Positions 41,814-50,749 are shown, numbered from the stretch's first letter. The stretch: DNA of 64,000 bases from JAIYDJ01 sp031400505 (GCA_031400505.1 JANNPZ010000068.1:62001-126000), one strand, 5' to 3'. Notes: generated by a model not told the origin, from the letters alone. Translations and numbers: made by a program.

Positions 41814-42743
41814 ATGACTCTACGCCATGCCCTGCTTGCCACCACCGTGGCCTTCGCCTTTGTCGGAACCGCCCATGCAGAAGGCTGCGACAAGGTTGTT
41901 TTCTCGGATGTCGGCTGGACCGACATCACCGCTACAACCGCCGCCACCACGCTGGTGCTGGAGGCTTTGGGATACGAGACCGAGACCAAACTGCTGGCGG
42001 TGCCCGTCACCTATACCGGCCTTGCCGAGGGGGATATCGACGTGTTCCTGGGCAACTGGATGCCGACAATGGAGGCGGACCTTGCCCCCTACCGCGACGC
42101 AGGCACCGTGGAAACCGTGCGCACGAACCTTGAAGGGGCAAAGTATACGCTGGCCACCAACGAGGCGGGTGCCGCCCTTGGGATCAAGGATTTCAAGGAC
42201 ATCGCCGCCAACAAGGATGCGCTGGAAGGCAAGATTTATGGCATCGAGCCCGGCAATGATGGCAACCGCCTGATCATGGACATGATTGCGTCGGGTCCGT
42301 TCGGGCTTGACGGGTTCGAGATCGTGGAATCCTCTGAATCCGGGATGCTGGCAGAGGTCGCCAACAAAACTGGCGAGCAGGCCCCGATCGTGTTTCTGGG
42401 GTGGGAGCCGCACCCGATGAACGCCAATTTCAAGATGACCTACCTGACGGGGGGCGATGACTTTTTTGGCCCGAACCTTGGCGGCGCGGTGGTCGATACC
42501 AACACGCGCGCAGGCTTTGTGGCCGAATGCCCCAACACCGGCAAGCTGCTGCAGAACCTGGCGTTCAGCCTGCCGATGGAGAACGAGATCATGGGTGCTA
42601 TCCTGAACGATGGGGCCGACCCGCGCGAGGCGGCGAAAACCTGGCTTGCGGCGAACCCGGCGGCCTGGGAAGGCTGGCTTGACGGCGTCACCACCAAGGA
42701 CGGCGGCGATGCCAAGGCGGCGGTGACTGCAGCGCTGCAGTAA
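41814..42743 (+). CDS. choX: Choline ABC transporter substrate-binding protein
   Basis: A 309-residue periplasmic binding protein. Signal peptide MTLRHALLATTVAFAFVGTAHA is followed by EGCDKVVFSDVGWTDITATTA. The aromatic residues expected to form the choline cage are visible: Trp in DVGWTD, Trp in LGNWMPTME, Tyr in AKYTL or KIYG, and Trp in FLGWEPHPM. It delivers choline to ChoW/ChoV, supplying BetA. Genes are in the order choX-choW-choV; a strong hairpin after choX probably raises its message level above the membrane components. Start 41814 is the signal-peptide Met. Confidence 0.93.
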   Translation: MTLRHALLATTVAFAFVGTAHAEGCDKVVFSDVGWTDITATTAATTLVLEALGYETETKLLAVPVTYTGLAEGDIDVFLGNWMPTMEADLAPYRDAGTVETVRTNLEGAKYTLATNEAGAALGIKDFKDIAANKDALEGKIYGIEPGNDGNRLIMDMIASGPFGLDGFEIVESSESGMLAEVANKTGEQAPIVFLGWEPHPMNANFKMTYLTGGDDFFGPNLGGAVVDTNTRAGFVAECPNTGKLLQNLAFSLPMENEIMGAILNDGADPREAAKTWLAANPAAWEGWLDGVTTKDGGDAKAAVTAALQ

Positions 42744-42750
42744 ACGGTTC

Positions 42751-42774
42751 CGGGGCCCCGGCGGCGGGGCCCCG
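42751..42774 (+). repeat. Perfect GC hairpin between choX and choW
   Basis: CGGGGCCCCG at 42751-42760 and again at 42765-42774, separated by GCGG. Each copy is itself palindromic, so together they form a 10-bp perfect stem with a 4-base loop. No T-run follows, so it is more likely a 3' stabiliser or attenuator than a terminator. Confidence 0.7.
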
Positions 42775-42797
42775 ACCACCCTGAAAGGCACGGGCGC

Positions 42798-43628
42798 ATG
42801 GACTGGCTGACGGACGCAAAGCTGCCGGTGGGCAAGGTGGCCAAGGCCATCTTCGACTGGATCAAGGTCAACCTTGATGCGCTGTTCGACTGGTTCAAGG
42901 ACGTGCTCGAGGCGGTGATCGAGGCCACCTTGTGGATGATCCAAACGCCGCATCCGTTGATCATCGTGGCGCTGTTTGTCGCGCTGACCTGGGGGATCCA
43001 GCGACGCTGGCAGCCTTGTGTGCTTGTCGCAGTCGGGTTTCTTTACATTATCAATCAGGGCTATTGGGAGCCGACCACCGAAACGCTTGTGCTGGTGCTT
43101 TACAGTTGCCTGATCTGCATGAGCATAGGGGTGCCCGTCGGCATCATGGCTGCACACCGCCCCCGGATGTTCGGCGTGATGCAGCCGGTTCTGGACCTGA
43201 TGCAGACCCTTCCGACGCCGGTGTATCTGATCCCGTTTGTCGTGCTGTTCGGGTTGGGGATGGTGCCGGGGTTGCTGGCCACGATCATCTTCGTCGTGCC
43301 CGCCTCGATCCGCATGACGCAGTTGGGAGTTGCATCAACGCCCGTCGCACTGTTGGAAGCAGCAACGGCGTTTGGCGCAAAGCCGCATCAGGTGTTGTGG
43401 AAGGTCGAGTTGCCTTGGGCCTTTCCGCAGATCATGGCGGGACTTAATCAGACAATCATGCTGTCCTTGTCGATGGTGGTGATCGCGGCCTGGGTGGGGG
43501 CGAACGGGCTGGGCATTCCGGTGGTGCGGGCGCTGAACACGGTGCGCGCCGATCTGGGGTTCGAGGCTGGGTCGGTGATCGTGGTGCTGGCGATCCTGCT
43601 GGACCGGATGCTGCGGGTGACGCGATGA
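42798..43628 (+). CDS. choW: Choline ABC transporter permease
   Basis: A 276-residue permease of the glycine betaine/choline class. An amphipathic N-terminal region (KAIFDWIKVNLDALFDWFKDVLEAVIEATLW) precedes at least five membrane helices. PVLDLMQTLPTPVYLIPFVVLFGLGMVPGLLATIIFVVPASIRMTQLG leads into the EAA loop EAATAFGAKPHQVLWKVELPWAFPQIMAGLNQT, which couples to the ATPase. Its start is 54 bases after choX past the hairpin, and its stop overlaps the choV ATG (ATGA). Confidence 0.92.
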   Translation: MDWLTDAKLPVGKVAKAIFDWIKVNLDALFDWFKDVLEAVIEATLWMIQTPHPLIIVALFVALTWGIQRRWQPCVLVAVGFLYIINQGYWEPTTETLVLVLYSCLICMSIGVPVGIMAAHRPRMFGVMQPVLDLMQTLPTPVYLIPFVVLFGLGMVPGLLATIIFVVPASIRMTQLGVASTPVALLEAATAFGAKPHQVLWKVELPWAFPQIMAGLNQTIMLSLSMVVIAAWVGANGLGIPVVRALNTVRADLGFEAGSVIVVLAILLDRMLRVTR

Positions 43629-44656
43629 ATGCCGTTGAATTTGACCGCGTCTCCATCGTCTTTGGCGACAATCCGGGGGCCGCGCTGCCGTTGATGGATC
43701 AGGGGTTGTCACGGGCCGAGATTCAGACGCGCACCGCGCAGGTGTTGGGGGTGCATGACTGTTCGCTGTCGGTGGGGCAAGGCGAGATACTGGTGTTGAT
43801 GGGGCTTTCGGGGTCGGGCAAATCGACGCTGTTGCGGGGGGTGAACGCGCTGAATCCGGTGGTGCGCGGCGAGGTGCGGGTGTGGGACGGTGCCGCGATG
43901 GTGTCGGTCACCCATGCGCCGCCCGAGGCTTTGCGCCGTCTGCGGCTTTCCAAGATCGCCATGGTGTTTCAGGCGTTTGGCCTGCTGCCCTGGCGCACGG
44001 TGCGCGAGAATGTGGGCCTCGGGCTGGAGCTGGCCGGGCAATCGGGCGATCAGCGGCGCGCGGCGGTAGACCGGCAGTTGGCATTGGTGAACCTCGCGCA
44101 ATGGGCCGACCGCAAGGTGGGCGAATTGTCGGGCGGGATGCAGCAGCGCGTGGGTCTGGCGCGCGCCTTTGTGACCGACGCGCCGATCTTGCTGATGGAC
44201 GAGCCGTTTTCCGCATTGGACCCGCTTATCCGGGCGCGGTTGCAGGACGAACTTCTGGACCTGCAAGCCAAGCTGCAACGCACCATCATTTTCGTTTCCC
44301 ACGATCTCGATGAGGCGTTCAAGCTCGGCAACCGGATCGCTTTGATGGAAGGGGGGCGGATCGTGCAATGCGGCACCGCGCGGCAGATCATCGCCAACCC
44401 GGTCAGCGACTATGTCGCGGATTTCGTGGCGCATATGAACCCGCTGGCGGTTCTGACCGCGCGGGACGTGATGGAAGCGGGGACGAGTGACGGTCCTGCG
44501 GTTGACGCCGAAATGCCGGTCAAGGCGGTGATGACCCTGTTGTCAGGCGGGGCCGCGCAACTGTCGGTCACCGAACATGGTCAACCCGTCGGCATGATCC
44601 GCGCGCCGTCGCTGATGGCACGTCTGATAGACCCCCGCGGTCAGGGAAGGACGTGA
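43625..44656 (+). CDS. choV: Choline ABC transporter ATP-binding protein
   Basis: A 343-residue ABC ATPase of the ProV/OpuAA class. Walker A is LMGLSGSGKSTLLRGVNALNPV near residue 60. The Q-loop is MVFQAFGLLPWRTVRENVGLGLE, the signature LSGGMQQRVGLARAF, and Walker B ILLMDEPFSALDPLIR followed by FVSHDLDEAFKLGNRIALMEGG. The C-terminus (VKAVMTLLSGGAAQLSVTEHG) is a reduced regulatory extension rather than full CBS domains. It energises choline uptake by ChoXW and overlaps choW by 4 bases. Confidence 0.92.
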   Translation: MNAVEFDRVSIVFGDNPGAALPLMDQGLSRAEIQTRTAQVLGVHDCSLSVGQGEILVLMGLSGSGKSTLLRGVNALNPVVRGEVRVWDGAAMVSVTHAPPEALRRLRLSKIAMVFQAFGLLPWRTVRENVGLGLELAGQSGDQRRAAVDRQLALVNLAQWADRKVGELSGGMQQRVGLARAFVTDAPILLMDEPFSALDPLIRARLQDELLDLQAKLQRTIIFVSHDLDEAFKLGNRIALMEGGRIVQCGTARQIIANPVSDYVADFVAHMNPLAVLTARDVMEAGTSDGPAVDAEMPVKAVMTLLSGGAAQLSVTEHGQPVGMIRAPSLMARLIDPRGQGRT

Positions 44657-44699
44657 AAGCGGCCCCGTTTACGTGAGGCCGAAGGAGGTTTCGGCGGGG

Positions 44700-47369
44700 T
44701 CAGGCGGCAGGGGCCACCTTTTTGGCGCGGGGTTTGGCTGCAGGCTTGGCTGCGCCCGCTTCTGCCTTTTGCGAAACCTTGGTCTTGGCAGCTGTTTTGA
44801 CGGCTTTCGGCTTTGCCGCCGCTTTCGGCTTTGCTGCCGCTTTTGGTTTCGCCGCCGCTTTTGGCTTGGCCGCTGCCTTTGGTTTTGCCGCTGCCTTCTT
44901 GGGTGCGGGCTTTTTGCTTTTGCTCGACTTTTCAGTCACCAGCGCCAGCGCCTCGTCCAGGGTCACCTCTTCGGGCGTCAAGTCTTTTGGCAATGTGGCA
45001 TTGATCTTGCCCCATTTGACGTAAGGCCCGTAGCGCCCCGGCATCACTTGCACCGGCCCCCCATCGGGATGCATGCCCAATTCGCGCAAAGCGGCTGCAA
45101 CCGCCGTCGTCCGCCCGCGTGTCGCCTTTTGCGCCAGCACTTCCATCGCGCGGTTCATGCCAATGGTGAAGACCTCTTCGACATCCGGCAGGTTGGCGTA
45201 GGTGCTTTCGTGTTTCACATACGGCCCGAACCGCCCGATTGCCGCCTCTACCAGCGCGCCGGTTTCGGGGTGCGGACCGATCACGCGGGGCAATGACAGC
45301 AGGTCCATCGCGCGTTCAAGCGTCAGACTCTCGGCCGACCAACCCTTGGGTAGGCTCGCGCGCGGGGGCTTTGGCACCTCTGTCGTTGCCTCGCCCTTTT
45401 GCACATAGGGGCCAAAGCGACCCGCCCGCAGTGTGACCTTTTGCCCGTCATCCTCGCCCAGGATCCGGCCATCGACCGAGCCTTCCTCACCGCCCGAGAT
45501 CGGGCGCGTGTAGCGGCATTCGGGATAGTTCGAACAGCCAATGAACGCCCCACCCCCACGGGATGTCTTCAGGTTGAGCCGCCCCGTGCCGCAGGTCTGG
45601 CAGATGCGCGGATCGCTGCCGTCGGCGCGCAGCGGGTAAAGGTGAGGGGCCAGAAATTCGTTTATGGTTTCAAGGACTTCAGTGATCCGCAGATCAGCGG
45701 TTTCGGCAATCGCCGCCGAGAAGTCGCGCCAGAATCGCGCCAGAACATCCTTGTAGGCCCGCTCTCCGGCCGACACGTCGTCAAGCTGCGATTCGAGGTC
45801 GGCGGTGAAGTCATACTCGACATAGCGGCGGAAATAGTTGGTCAGAAAGGCCGTCACCAGCCGCCCCTTGTCTTCGGGGATCAGACGGTTCTTGTCCTTG
45901 CGGACATATTCGCGGTCCTGGATCGTGGTCAGAACGGATGCATAGGTCGAGGGGCGGCCAATGCCCAACTCCTCCATCCGCTTCACCAGCGTTGCCTCGG
46001 AATAACGCGGCGGGGGTTGGGTGAAGCTTTGGGTGGGCGTCACGCTGCGCTTTTCGGCAGGCTCGCCTTCCATGATCTGCGGCAGGCGGCCTTCGCCTTC
46101 GTCCTCGTCATCGCGGCCTTCGTCGTAGACCTTGAGGAAGCCGTCGAACAGCACCACTTGGCCATTGGCGCGCAGAACCACCTGCCTGTCGGCAGACCCC
46201 ACATCGACCGTGGTGCGTTCCAGCCGCGCCGCCGCCATCTGGCTGGCCAGCGTGCGTTTCCAGATCAGGTCGTAAAGCTTGCGCTGGTCCGCCTCCAGCC
46301 GCAGCGCATCGGGGGCCGCCGACATGTCGGTCGGGCGGATGCATTCGTGGGCCTCCTGCGCGTTCTTGGCCTTGTTCTTGTACATCCGCGGGCCGGCGGG
46401 CACATAAGCCTCGCCAAAGCGGGCCTTGATCGCGTCGCGCGCCTGCATCACCGCCTCGGGAGCCATGTCGATGCCGTCGGTGCGCATGTAGGTGATGTGC
46501 CCGGCTTCATAAAGCCGCTGCGCCGCCGACATGCAGGCCTTGGCCCCCATGCCGAATTTGCGCGACGCCTCTTGTTGCAGGGTCGAGGTCATGAAGGGCG
46601 GATAGGGGTTGCGGCTGGCAGGCTTCGACTCCACCGCCTGCACGGTCAATGGGCGCGAAGTGACAGCCTGCACGGCAATCTCGGCGGCCTCTGCGGTCGG
46701 AATGTCGAATTTATCCAGTTTTGCGCCGCCCAGAACCGTCAGCCGCGCCTCGTATTCCTGCCCGCGTGGCGTCACCAACGTGGCCGACACCGTCCAGAAT
46801 TCGCGGTTCTTGAACGCCTCGATCTCCAGCTCTCGTTCGACCACCAACCGCAGGCAGACCGACTGCACGCGGCCTGCGGATTTCGCACCCGGCAGCTTGC
46901 GCCACAACACCGGCGACAGGTTGAACCCCACGAGGTAATCAAGCGCCCGCCGCGCCAGATAGGCCTCGACCAGTGGCATGTCGACCTGACGCGGATGCTT
47001 CATCGCCTCGGTGACACTCGCCTTGGTTATCGCGTTGAAGGTGACGCGCGCGACCGTCTTGCCCTTTTTCAGGCTGCTGGCCAAAGCCTCTTGCAGGTGC
47101 CACGAAATCGCCTCCCCTTCACGGTCGGGGTCGGTCGCGAGGATCAGGTGATCGTCAGTTTTCAGTGCATCCGAGATCGCCTTGATATGCTTGCGGCTGT
47201 CGGCTGCCACTTCCCAGATCATCGCGAAATCGGCTTCGGTATTGACGGAACCATCTTTGGGCGGCAGATCGCGCACATGACCGAAACTGGCCAGAACCGT
47301 GTAGTCCGGCCCGAGGTATTTGTTGATCGTCTTGGCCTTGGCAGGGGATTCCACAACAACGACTGGCAT
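44700..47369 (-). CDS. topA: DNA topoisomerase I
   Basis: An 889-residue type IA topoisomerase. The TOPRIM domain is at the N-terminus (MPVVVVESPAKAKTINKYLG, with LATDPDREGEAISWHL). The active-site Tyr is in AGHITYMRTDGIDM near residue 300. FVTAFLTNYFRRYVEYDFTADLE-type segments complete the ring, and a zinc-finger region contains CQTCGTGRLNLKTSRGGGAFIGCSNYPECRYTRP. Two further topoisomerase repeat domains end in YVKWGKINATLPKDLTPEEV. The tail is Lys/Ala/Pro-rich with 18-base tandem repeats. It relaxes negative supercoils. The start at 47369 is the conserved MPVVVVES. Confidence 0.95.
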   Translation of the reverse strand: MPVVVVESPAKAKTINKYLGPDYTVLASFGHVRDLPPKDGSVNTEADFAMIWEVAADSRKHIKAISDALKTDDHLILATDPDREGEAISWHLQEALASSLKKGKTVARVTFNAITKASVTEAMKHPRQVDMPLVEAYLARRALDYLVGFNLSPVLWRKLPGAKSAGRVQSVCLRLVVERELEIEAFKNREFWTVSATLVTPRGQEYEARLTVLGGAKLDKFDIPTAEAAEIAVQAVTSRPLTVQAVESKPASRNPYPPFMTSTLQQEASRKFGMGAKACMSAAQRLYEAGHITYMRTDGIDMAPEAVMQARDAIKARFGEAYVPAGPRMYKNKAKNAQEAHECIRPTDMSAAPDALRLEADQRKLYDLIWKRTLASQMAAARLERTTVDVGSADRQVVLRANGQVVLFDGFLKVYDEGRDDEDEGEGRLPQIMEGEPAEKRSVTPTQSFTQPPPRYSEATLVKRMEELGIGRPSTYASVLTTIQDREYVRKDKNRLIPEDKGRLVTAFLTNYFRRYVEYDFTADLESQLDDVSAGERAYKDVLARFWRDFSAAIAETADLRITEVLETINEFLAPHLYPLRADGSDPRICQTCGTGRLNLKTSRGGGAFIGCSNYPECRYTRPISGGEEGSVDGRILGEDDGQKVTLRAGRFGPYVQKGEATTEVPKPPRASLPKGWSAESLTLERAMDLLSLPRVIGPHPETGALVEAAIGRFGPYVKHESTYANLPDVEEVFTIGMNRAMEVLAQKATRGRTTAVAAALRELGMHPDGGPVQVMPGRYGPYVKWGKINATLPKDLTPEEVTLDEALALVTEKSSKSKKPAPKKAAAKPKAAAKPKAAAKPKAAAKPKAAAKPKAVKTAAKTKVSQKAEAGAAKPAAKPRAKKVAPAA
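44806..44898 (-). repeat. 18-bp tandem repeats in the topA 3' end
   Basis: About five imperfect 18-base units encode consecutive KPKAAA hexapeptides in the basic C-terminal tail of TopA. Units differ only at some third positions. This kind of array expands and contracts easily. Confidence 0.8.
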
Positions 47370-47452
47370 GACAACCCCTGCTCCGCGACTTCTGTACAAG
47401 CGCGGCAAGAAAGAGGGCAACGAACGGGAATGTCAACCGCGCCTGTCGACGT

Positions 47453-48604
47453 TCAGTCCAGTCGCGACAACAGGCCACCGGCCTGCCGCTGAATGCGACC
47501 CTCCAGTTCCAGCGTGACGAGGGCAGGCGTCAGGGTGCCCGCGGGCAGCGCAAGATCGCGGATCAGTTGATCTTCGGCCAAGGGGCTGGGGCCAAGCCGC
47601 GCAAGGATCAGGCTGTGCACCTGCGCGATGTCCGACAGTGCCCTGCGGGCGGGCAGATGATCGGCCAGCACATCGGGCAACACATCGGGCAACACATCGG
47701 GCAGCACGGCTTCGGCTGCCTCCTCGCGCCGCGCCTCGCCGATCGCTTCCAGCACATCGGATGATGACCGCACCAGCGTCGCTCCTTCGCGGATCAGCTG
47801 GTTGCACCCGGCAGCGCGCGCGTCAAACGGATGTCCGGGCACCGCCAGCACCTCGCGTCCCTGATCCAGCGCGTCCCGCGCGGTGATCAGGCTGCCCGAT
47901 CGGGATGCCGCCTCGACAACGACCACCGCCCGCGACAGGCCGGAAATGATCCGGTTGCGCTGTGGAAAATGCCGGGTCTGTGGCGCCATGCCCATCGGCT
48001 GTTCGGACACAAGACATCCTTGCGCCAGGATCTTTGCCGCAAGATCAGCGTTTTCCAGCGGATAGATCACATCTACCCCACCCGCCTGCACGGCCACCGT
48101 GCCGGTTGCCAGCGCCGCCAGATGCGCCTCGGCATCAATGCCGCGCGCCAGACCCGACACCACCACCTGCCCCGCCGACCCCAGTGTTTCTGCCAGCCTG
48201 CGCGCCATTCGCATCCCCAGCGACGAGGCGTTACGCGCGCCAACCAACGCCACCATCGGCCGGTTGAGCAAACTCACATCCCCCCGCGCCCACAATACCG
48301 GCGGCGCATCGGGCAGATCCATCAGCGCTGCGGGATACCCCGCATCCCCCCACAGCAGCAGCACCGCCCCCGCAGCACGGCCCTGCGCCAACTCGTGCCG
48401 CGCCACCTCCACCGGGCAGGCGGTGTAATTGTCCACCCCCGCCGCCTGTGCGATCCCCGGCAGCGCCGCCAAGGCGGCCCGGACACTGCCCTGCTCCCCC
48501 GCCAGCCGATGAAACGTGACCGCCCCGATCCGCCGCGACCGGATCAGCCTCAGCCAGTCCAGCGGATCATCCTGCGCTATCTCTGTTGCCTGTCGCAATG
48601 CCAT
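47453..48604 (-). CDS. dprA: DNA-processing protein DprA
   Basis: A 383-residue protein. The Rossmann-like DprA core spans roughly residues 110-310: VALVGARNASSLGMRMARRLAETL, VVSGLARGIDAEAHLAAL, AVQAGGVDVIYPLENADLAAKIL, SEQPMGMAPQTRHFPQRNRIISGLS and VEAASRSGSLITARDALDQGREVLAVPGHPFD. A C-terminal winged-helix segment (SLILARLGPSPLAEDQLIRDLALP) follows. DprA loads RecA on incoming single-stranded DNA during natural transformation. Just before the winged helix lies a threefold LPDV repeat. It is 83 bases upstream of topA on the same strand. Confidence 0.92.
   Translation of the reverse strand: MALRQATEIAQDDPLDWLRLIRSRRIGAVTFHRLAGEQGSVRAALAALPGIAQAAGVDNYTACPVEVARHELAQGRAAGAVLLLWGDAGYPAALMDLPDAPPVLWARGDVSLLNRPMVALVGARNASSLGMRMARRLAETLGSAGQVVVSGLARGIDAEAHLAALATGTVAVQAGGVDVIYPLENADLAAKILAQGCLVSEQPMGMAPQTRHFPQRNRIISGLSRAVVVVEAASRSGSLITARDALDQGREVLAVPGHPFDARAAGCNQLIREGATLVRSSSDVLEAIGEARREEAAEAVLPDVLPDVLPDVLADHLPARRALSDIAQVHSLILARLGPSPLAEDQLIRDLALPAGTLTPALVTLELEGRIQRQAGGLLSRLD
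47669..47704 (-). repeat. 12-bp tandem repeat inside dprA
   Basis: Three tandem copies of CACATCGGGCAA (plus-strand reading), the last ending CAG. They encode repeated Leu-Pro-Asp-Val in the linker between the DprA Rossmann core and the winged helix. Slippage would change the linker by four residues and keep the frame. Confidence 0.85.
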
Positions 48605-48787
48605 GGTCGGCGCCCCCGTTTGCCCAGCCCTGCAACCCTGCGCTACACAAGGTTAACGCAAGGTGAATCGATCCCGGCATTCGGGCCGACTTTGTGCAAG
48701 CAGGCTTACAGGTGTTAGTGCTGCTCGACCGCACCCATGAGATTAAAAGGCATCGCGACACTCGCCGCGACACCAAGGAGAACATCC
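48605..48787. other. Divergent intergenic region between dprA and the 24-residue membrane protein
   Basis: 183 bases. It contains AAGGAG at the right end for the small protein. No tRNA, strong hairpin or additional start-supported ORF was found. Confidence 0.5.
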
Positions 48788-48862
48788 GTGAACGGCATCA
48801 TTTACTTTGTCGGCCTCGTCGTCATCGTCATGTTCATCCTTGGCTTTCTTGGACTGCGCTAA
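48788..48862 (+). CDS. 24-residue single-pass membrane protein
   Basis: GTG-initiated ORF translating to MNGIIYFVGLVVIVMFILGF followed by LGLR and TAA. Almost the whole chain is one hydrophobic helix with a basic last residue. AAGGAG lies 7 bases before the GTG, a strong ribosome-binding site, and the spacing to the next gene (26 bases) suggests they share a message. I have the impression that near-identical short proteins occur in other Rhodobacteraceae. It is far too short for normal gene callers. Function is unknown; small membrane proteins of this size often bind and tune larger membrane complexes. Confidence 0.65.
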   Translation: MNGIIYFVGLVVIVMFILGFLGLR

Positions 48863-48888
48863 GTGCGCCCCTTTCACCGGAGACTGCC

Positions 48889-49380
48889 ATGTTCCCCCGA
48901 GTCCTTTCCGCTGGCCTGCTGGCGCTGTTGCCTTGCGCAGGTTTTGCTGCCGAACCTGTCATGTTGAAATCGCTCGTTGTCGAGATCACACTGGCCGACC
49001 TGACCAACCCCGAGGCGGCCACCCAGTTCGCCAACATCTCGGACGATCTGCGCAACGCAGTCGCAGCACTGATGATTGATCGCGGCGATGCCAAGGAAGG
49101 TGTCAAGATCGTCATCGACATCTCCGAACTCGAGCTGAGCAATTCTTTCACCGACACGTTCAACCTGGCCGACACCCGTCTGGTCGGCAATGTGCAGGTC
49201 ATCGGCACCTCGCAGTATCCCAAATCGGCAAACTACGATCTGACGGTCGATGTCAACACCGCGATGCCGTACTTCCCCGAAGGGACGGTCATCGAAACCC
49301 TGCCCGTGGACTCGGAAGTCTACTATACGACTCTGGTGAACACGTTTGCGAACACGGTTGTGCAAAAGCTCGACGAGTAG
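48889..49380 (+). CDS. Secreted protein of unknown function
   Basis: A 163-residue protein with signal peptide MFPRVLSAGLLALLPCAGFA (cleavage near FAAEP). The mature part is Thr/Asn/Asp-rich with regular beta-type pattern (VVEITLADLTNPEAATQFANISDDLRNAVAALMIDRG, then VKIVIDISELELSNSF, LVGNVQVIGTS, YDLTVDVNTAMPYFPEGT). No known active site is seen. It may be a periplasmic assembly or binding protein. It follows the 24-residue membrane protein, so a joint envelope function is possible. The frame upstream from 48694 is not accepted, because it would bury the signal peptide. Confidence 0.68.
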   Translation: MFPRVLSAGLLALLPCAGFAAEPVMLKSLVVEITLADLTNPEAATQFANISDDLRNAVAALMIDRGDAKEGVKIVIDISELELSNSFTDTFNLADTRLVGNVQVIGTSQYPKSANYDLTVDVNTAMPYFPEGTVIETLPVDSEVYYTTLVNTFANTVVQKLDE

Positions 49381-49471
49381 TCATCGGTTCTTGATTGATG
49401 CGCCCCGGAAAGTTTGATCAAATGGCGGCAGCAATGCCCCATCCGGGGCGCAACCCAACGGAGCCACTTCC

Positions 49472-50749
49472 ATGCTGAACGCCGAAGTCGCCAAACGCCG
49501 GACCGATGCCATTTCGCGCGGCGTCGGCATGATGACGCAGATCTATGCCGACCGGGCGTTGAACTCTGAAATCTGGGATATCGAGGGTAACCGCTATATC
49601 GACTTCGGCGCCGGCATTGCGGTGGTCAACACCGGGCATTGCCACCCGCGCGTGATGGCGGCGGTAACCGAACAGATGGGGCGTTTCACCCATACCTGCC
49701 ATCAGGTCCTGCCTTACGAATCCTACATTCGTTTGGCTGAGCGGCTGAACGAAAAGGTCCCGGGCAATTTCGCGAAAAAGACCATCTTCGTAACCACCGG
49801 GGCCGAAGCCTGCGAAAACGCAGTGAAAATCGCCCGCATCGCCACGGGGCGCAACGCGGTCATCGCATTCGGCGGGGCGTTTCATGGCCGAACGTTCATG
49901 GGCATGTCGCTGACCGGCAAGGTCGAGCCCTACAAGAAGGGCTTCGGCGCGATGATGCCCGACGTTTTCCACGTGCCCTTTCCGCAAGAAGTGCACAACA
50001 TCACCACAGCCGATGCGCTGGCGGGCCTGAACAAGCTGTTCAAGGCCGACCTGGACCCGGCGCGTGTGGCGGCCATCGTCTTTGAACCCGTGCAGGGCGA
50101 GGGTGGGTTCTACCCGGCCCCCCTGGACCTCGTCCGGGCGATCCGCAAGCTGTGCGACGAGCATGGCATCGTGATGATCGCCGACGAGGTGCAGACCGGC
50201 TTTGCCCGCACCGGCCATCTTTTCGCGATGGAAGGCTACGGCGTCGCCGCCGACCTGACCACGATGGCCAAGGGCCTGGCGGGCGGTTTGCCGCTGGCCG
50301 CTGTCACGGGCCGGGCAGATCTGATGGACGCGGCCCATCCGGGGGGTTTGGGCGGCACCTATGGCGGCAACCCCTTGGGGATTGCGGCGGCGAATGCCGT
50401 GCTCGACGTGATCGAGGACGAAGACCTTTGCGCGCGGGCCAACGAGCTTGGCAGCCGCTTGAAACAGCGCCTTGAGGCGTTGCGGTCGGTCACCCCCGAA
50501 ATCGTCGATATCCGCGGGCCGGGCTTCATGGTGGCAGTCGAATTTGCCAACCCCGCCACCCACGAACCAGACGCCGGTTTCACCAACCGGGTGCGGATGG
50601 AGGCGCTGAAGCGCGGTCTGATCCTGCTGACCTGCGGGGTCTATGGCAACGTCGTCCGCTTCCTTGCCCCGATCACGATCCCGGACGCCCATTTCGCCGA
50701 GGCGATGGATATCCTCGAAGCCGCCGTCGCGGCGGCACGGGTCGTCTGA
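49472..50749 (+). CDS. gabT: 4-aminobutyrate--2-oxoglutarate transaminase
   Basis: A 425-residue class III PLP aminotransferase. Signatures include IDFGAGIAVVNTGHCHPRV, TTGAEACENAVKIAR (phosphate cup), FGGAFHGRTFMGMSLTGK, VFEPVQGEGGF, IADEVQTGFARTGHLFAME and the PLP lysine in TTMAKGLAGGLPLAAVTG. The size and wording match GabT, which converts 4-aminobutyrate to succinate semialdehyde. The arginine transaminase pathway at 1-2 kb can ultimately give 4-aminobutyrate, so a metabolic link is possible, but no gabD or guanidinobutyrase gene is present in the window. GGAG precedes the ATG. Confidence 0.9.
   Translation: MLNAEVAKRRTDAISRGVGMMTQIYADRALNSEIWDIEGNRYIDFGAGIAVVNTGHCHPRVMAAVTEQMGRFTHTCHQVLPYESYIRLAERLNEKVPGNFAKKTIFVTTGAEACENAVKIARIATGRNAVIAFGGAFHGRTFMGMSLTGKVEPYKKGFGAMMPDVFHVPFPQEVHNITTADALAGLNKLFKADLDPARVAAIVFEPVQGEGGFYPAPLDLVRAIRKLCDEHGIVMIADEVQTGFARTGHLFAMEGYGVAADLTTMAKGLAGGLPLAAVTGRADLMDAAHPGGLGGTYGGNPLGIAAANAVLDVIEDEDLCARANELGSRLKQRLEALRSVTPEIVDIRGPGFMVAVEFANPATHEPDAGFTNRVRMEALKRGLILLTCGVYGNVVRFLAPITIPDAHFAEAMDILEAAVAAARVV

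Noticed and set aside
45399..47492. A 697-codon ORF on the plus strand across topA
   Set aside because: It is exactly antisense to the well-supported topA and reads as His/Arg/Gln-rich without recognisable domains, typical of high-GC shadow frames.
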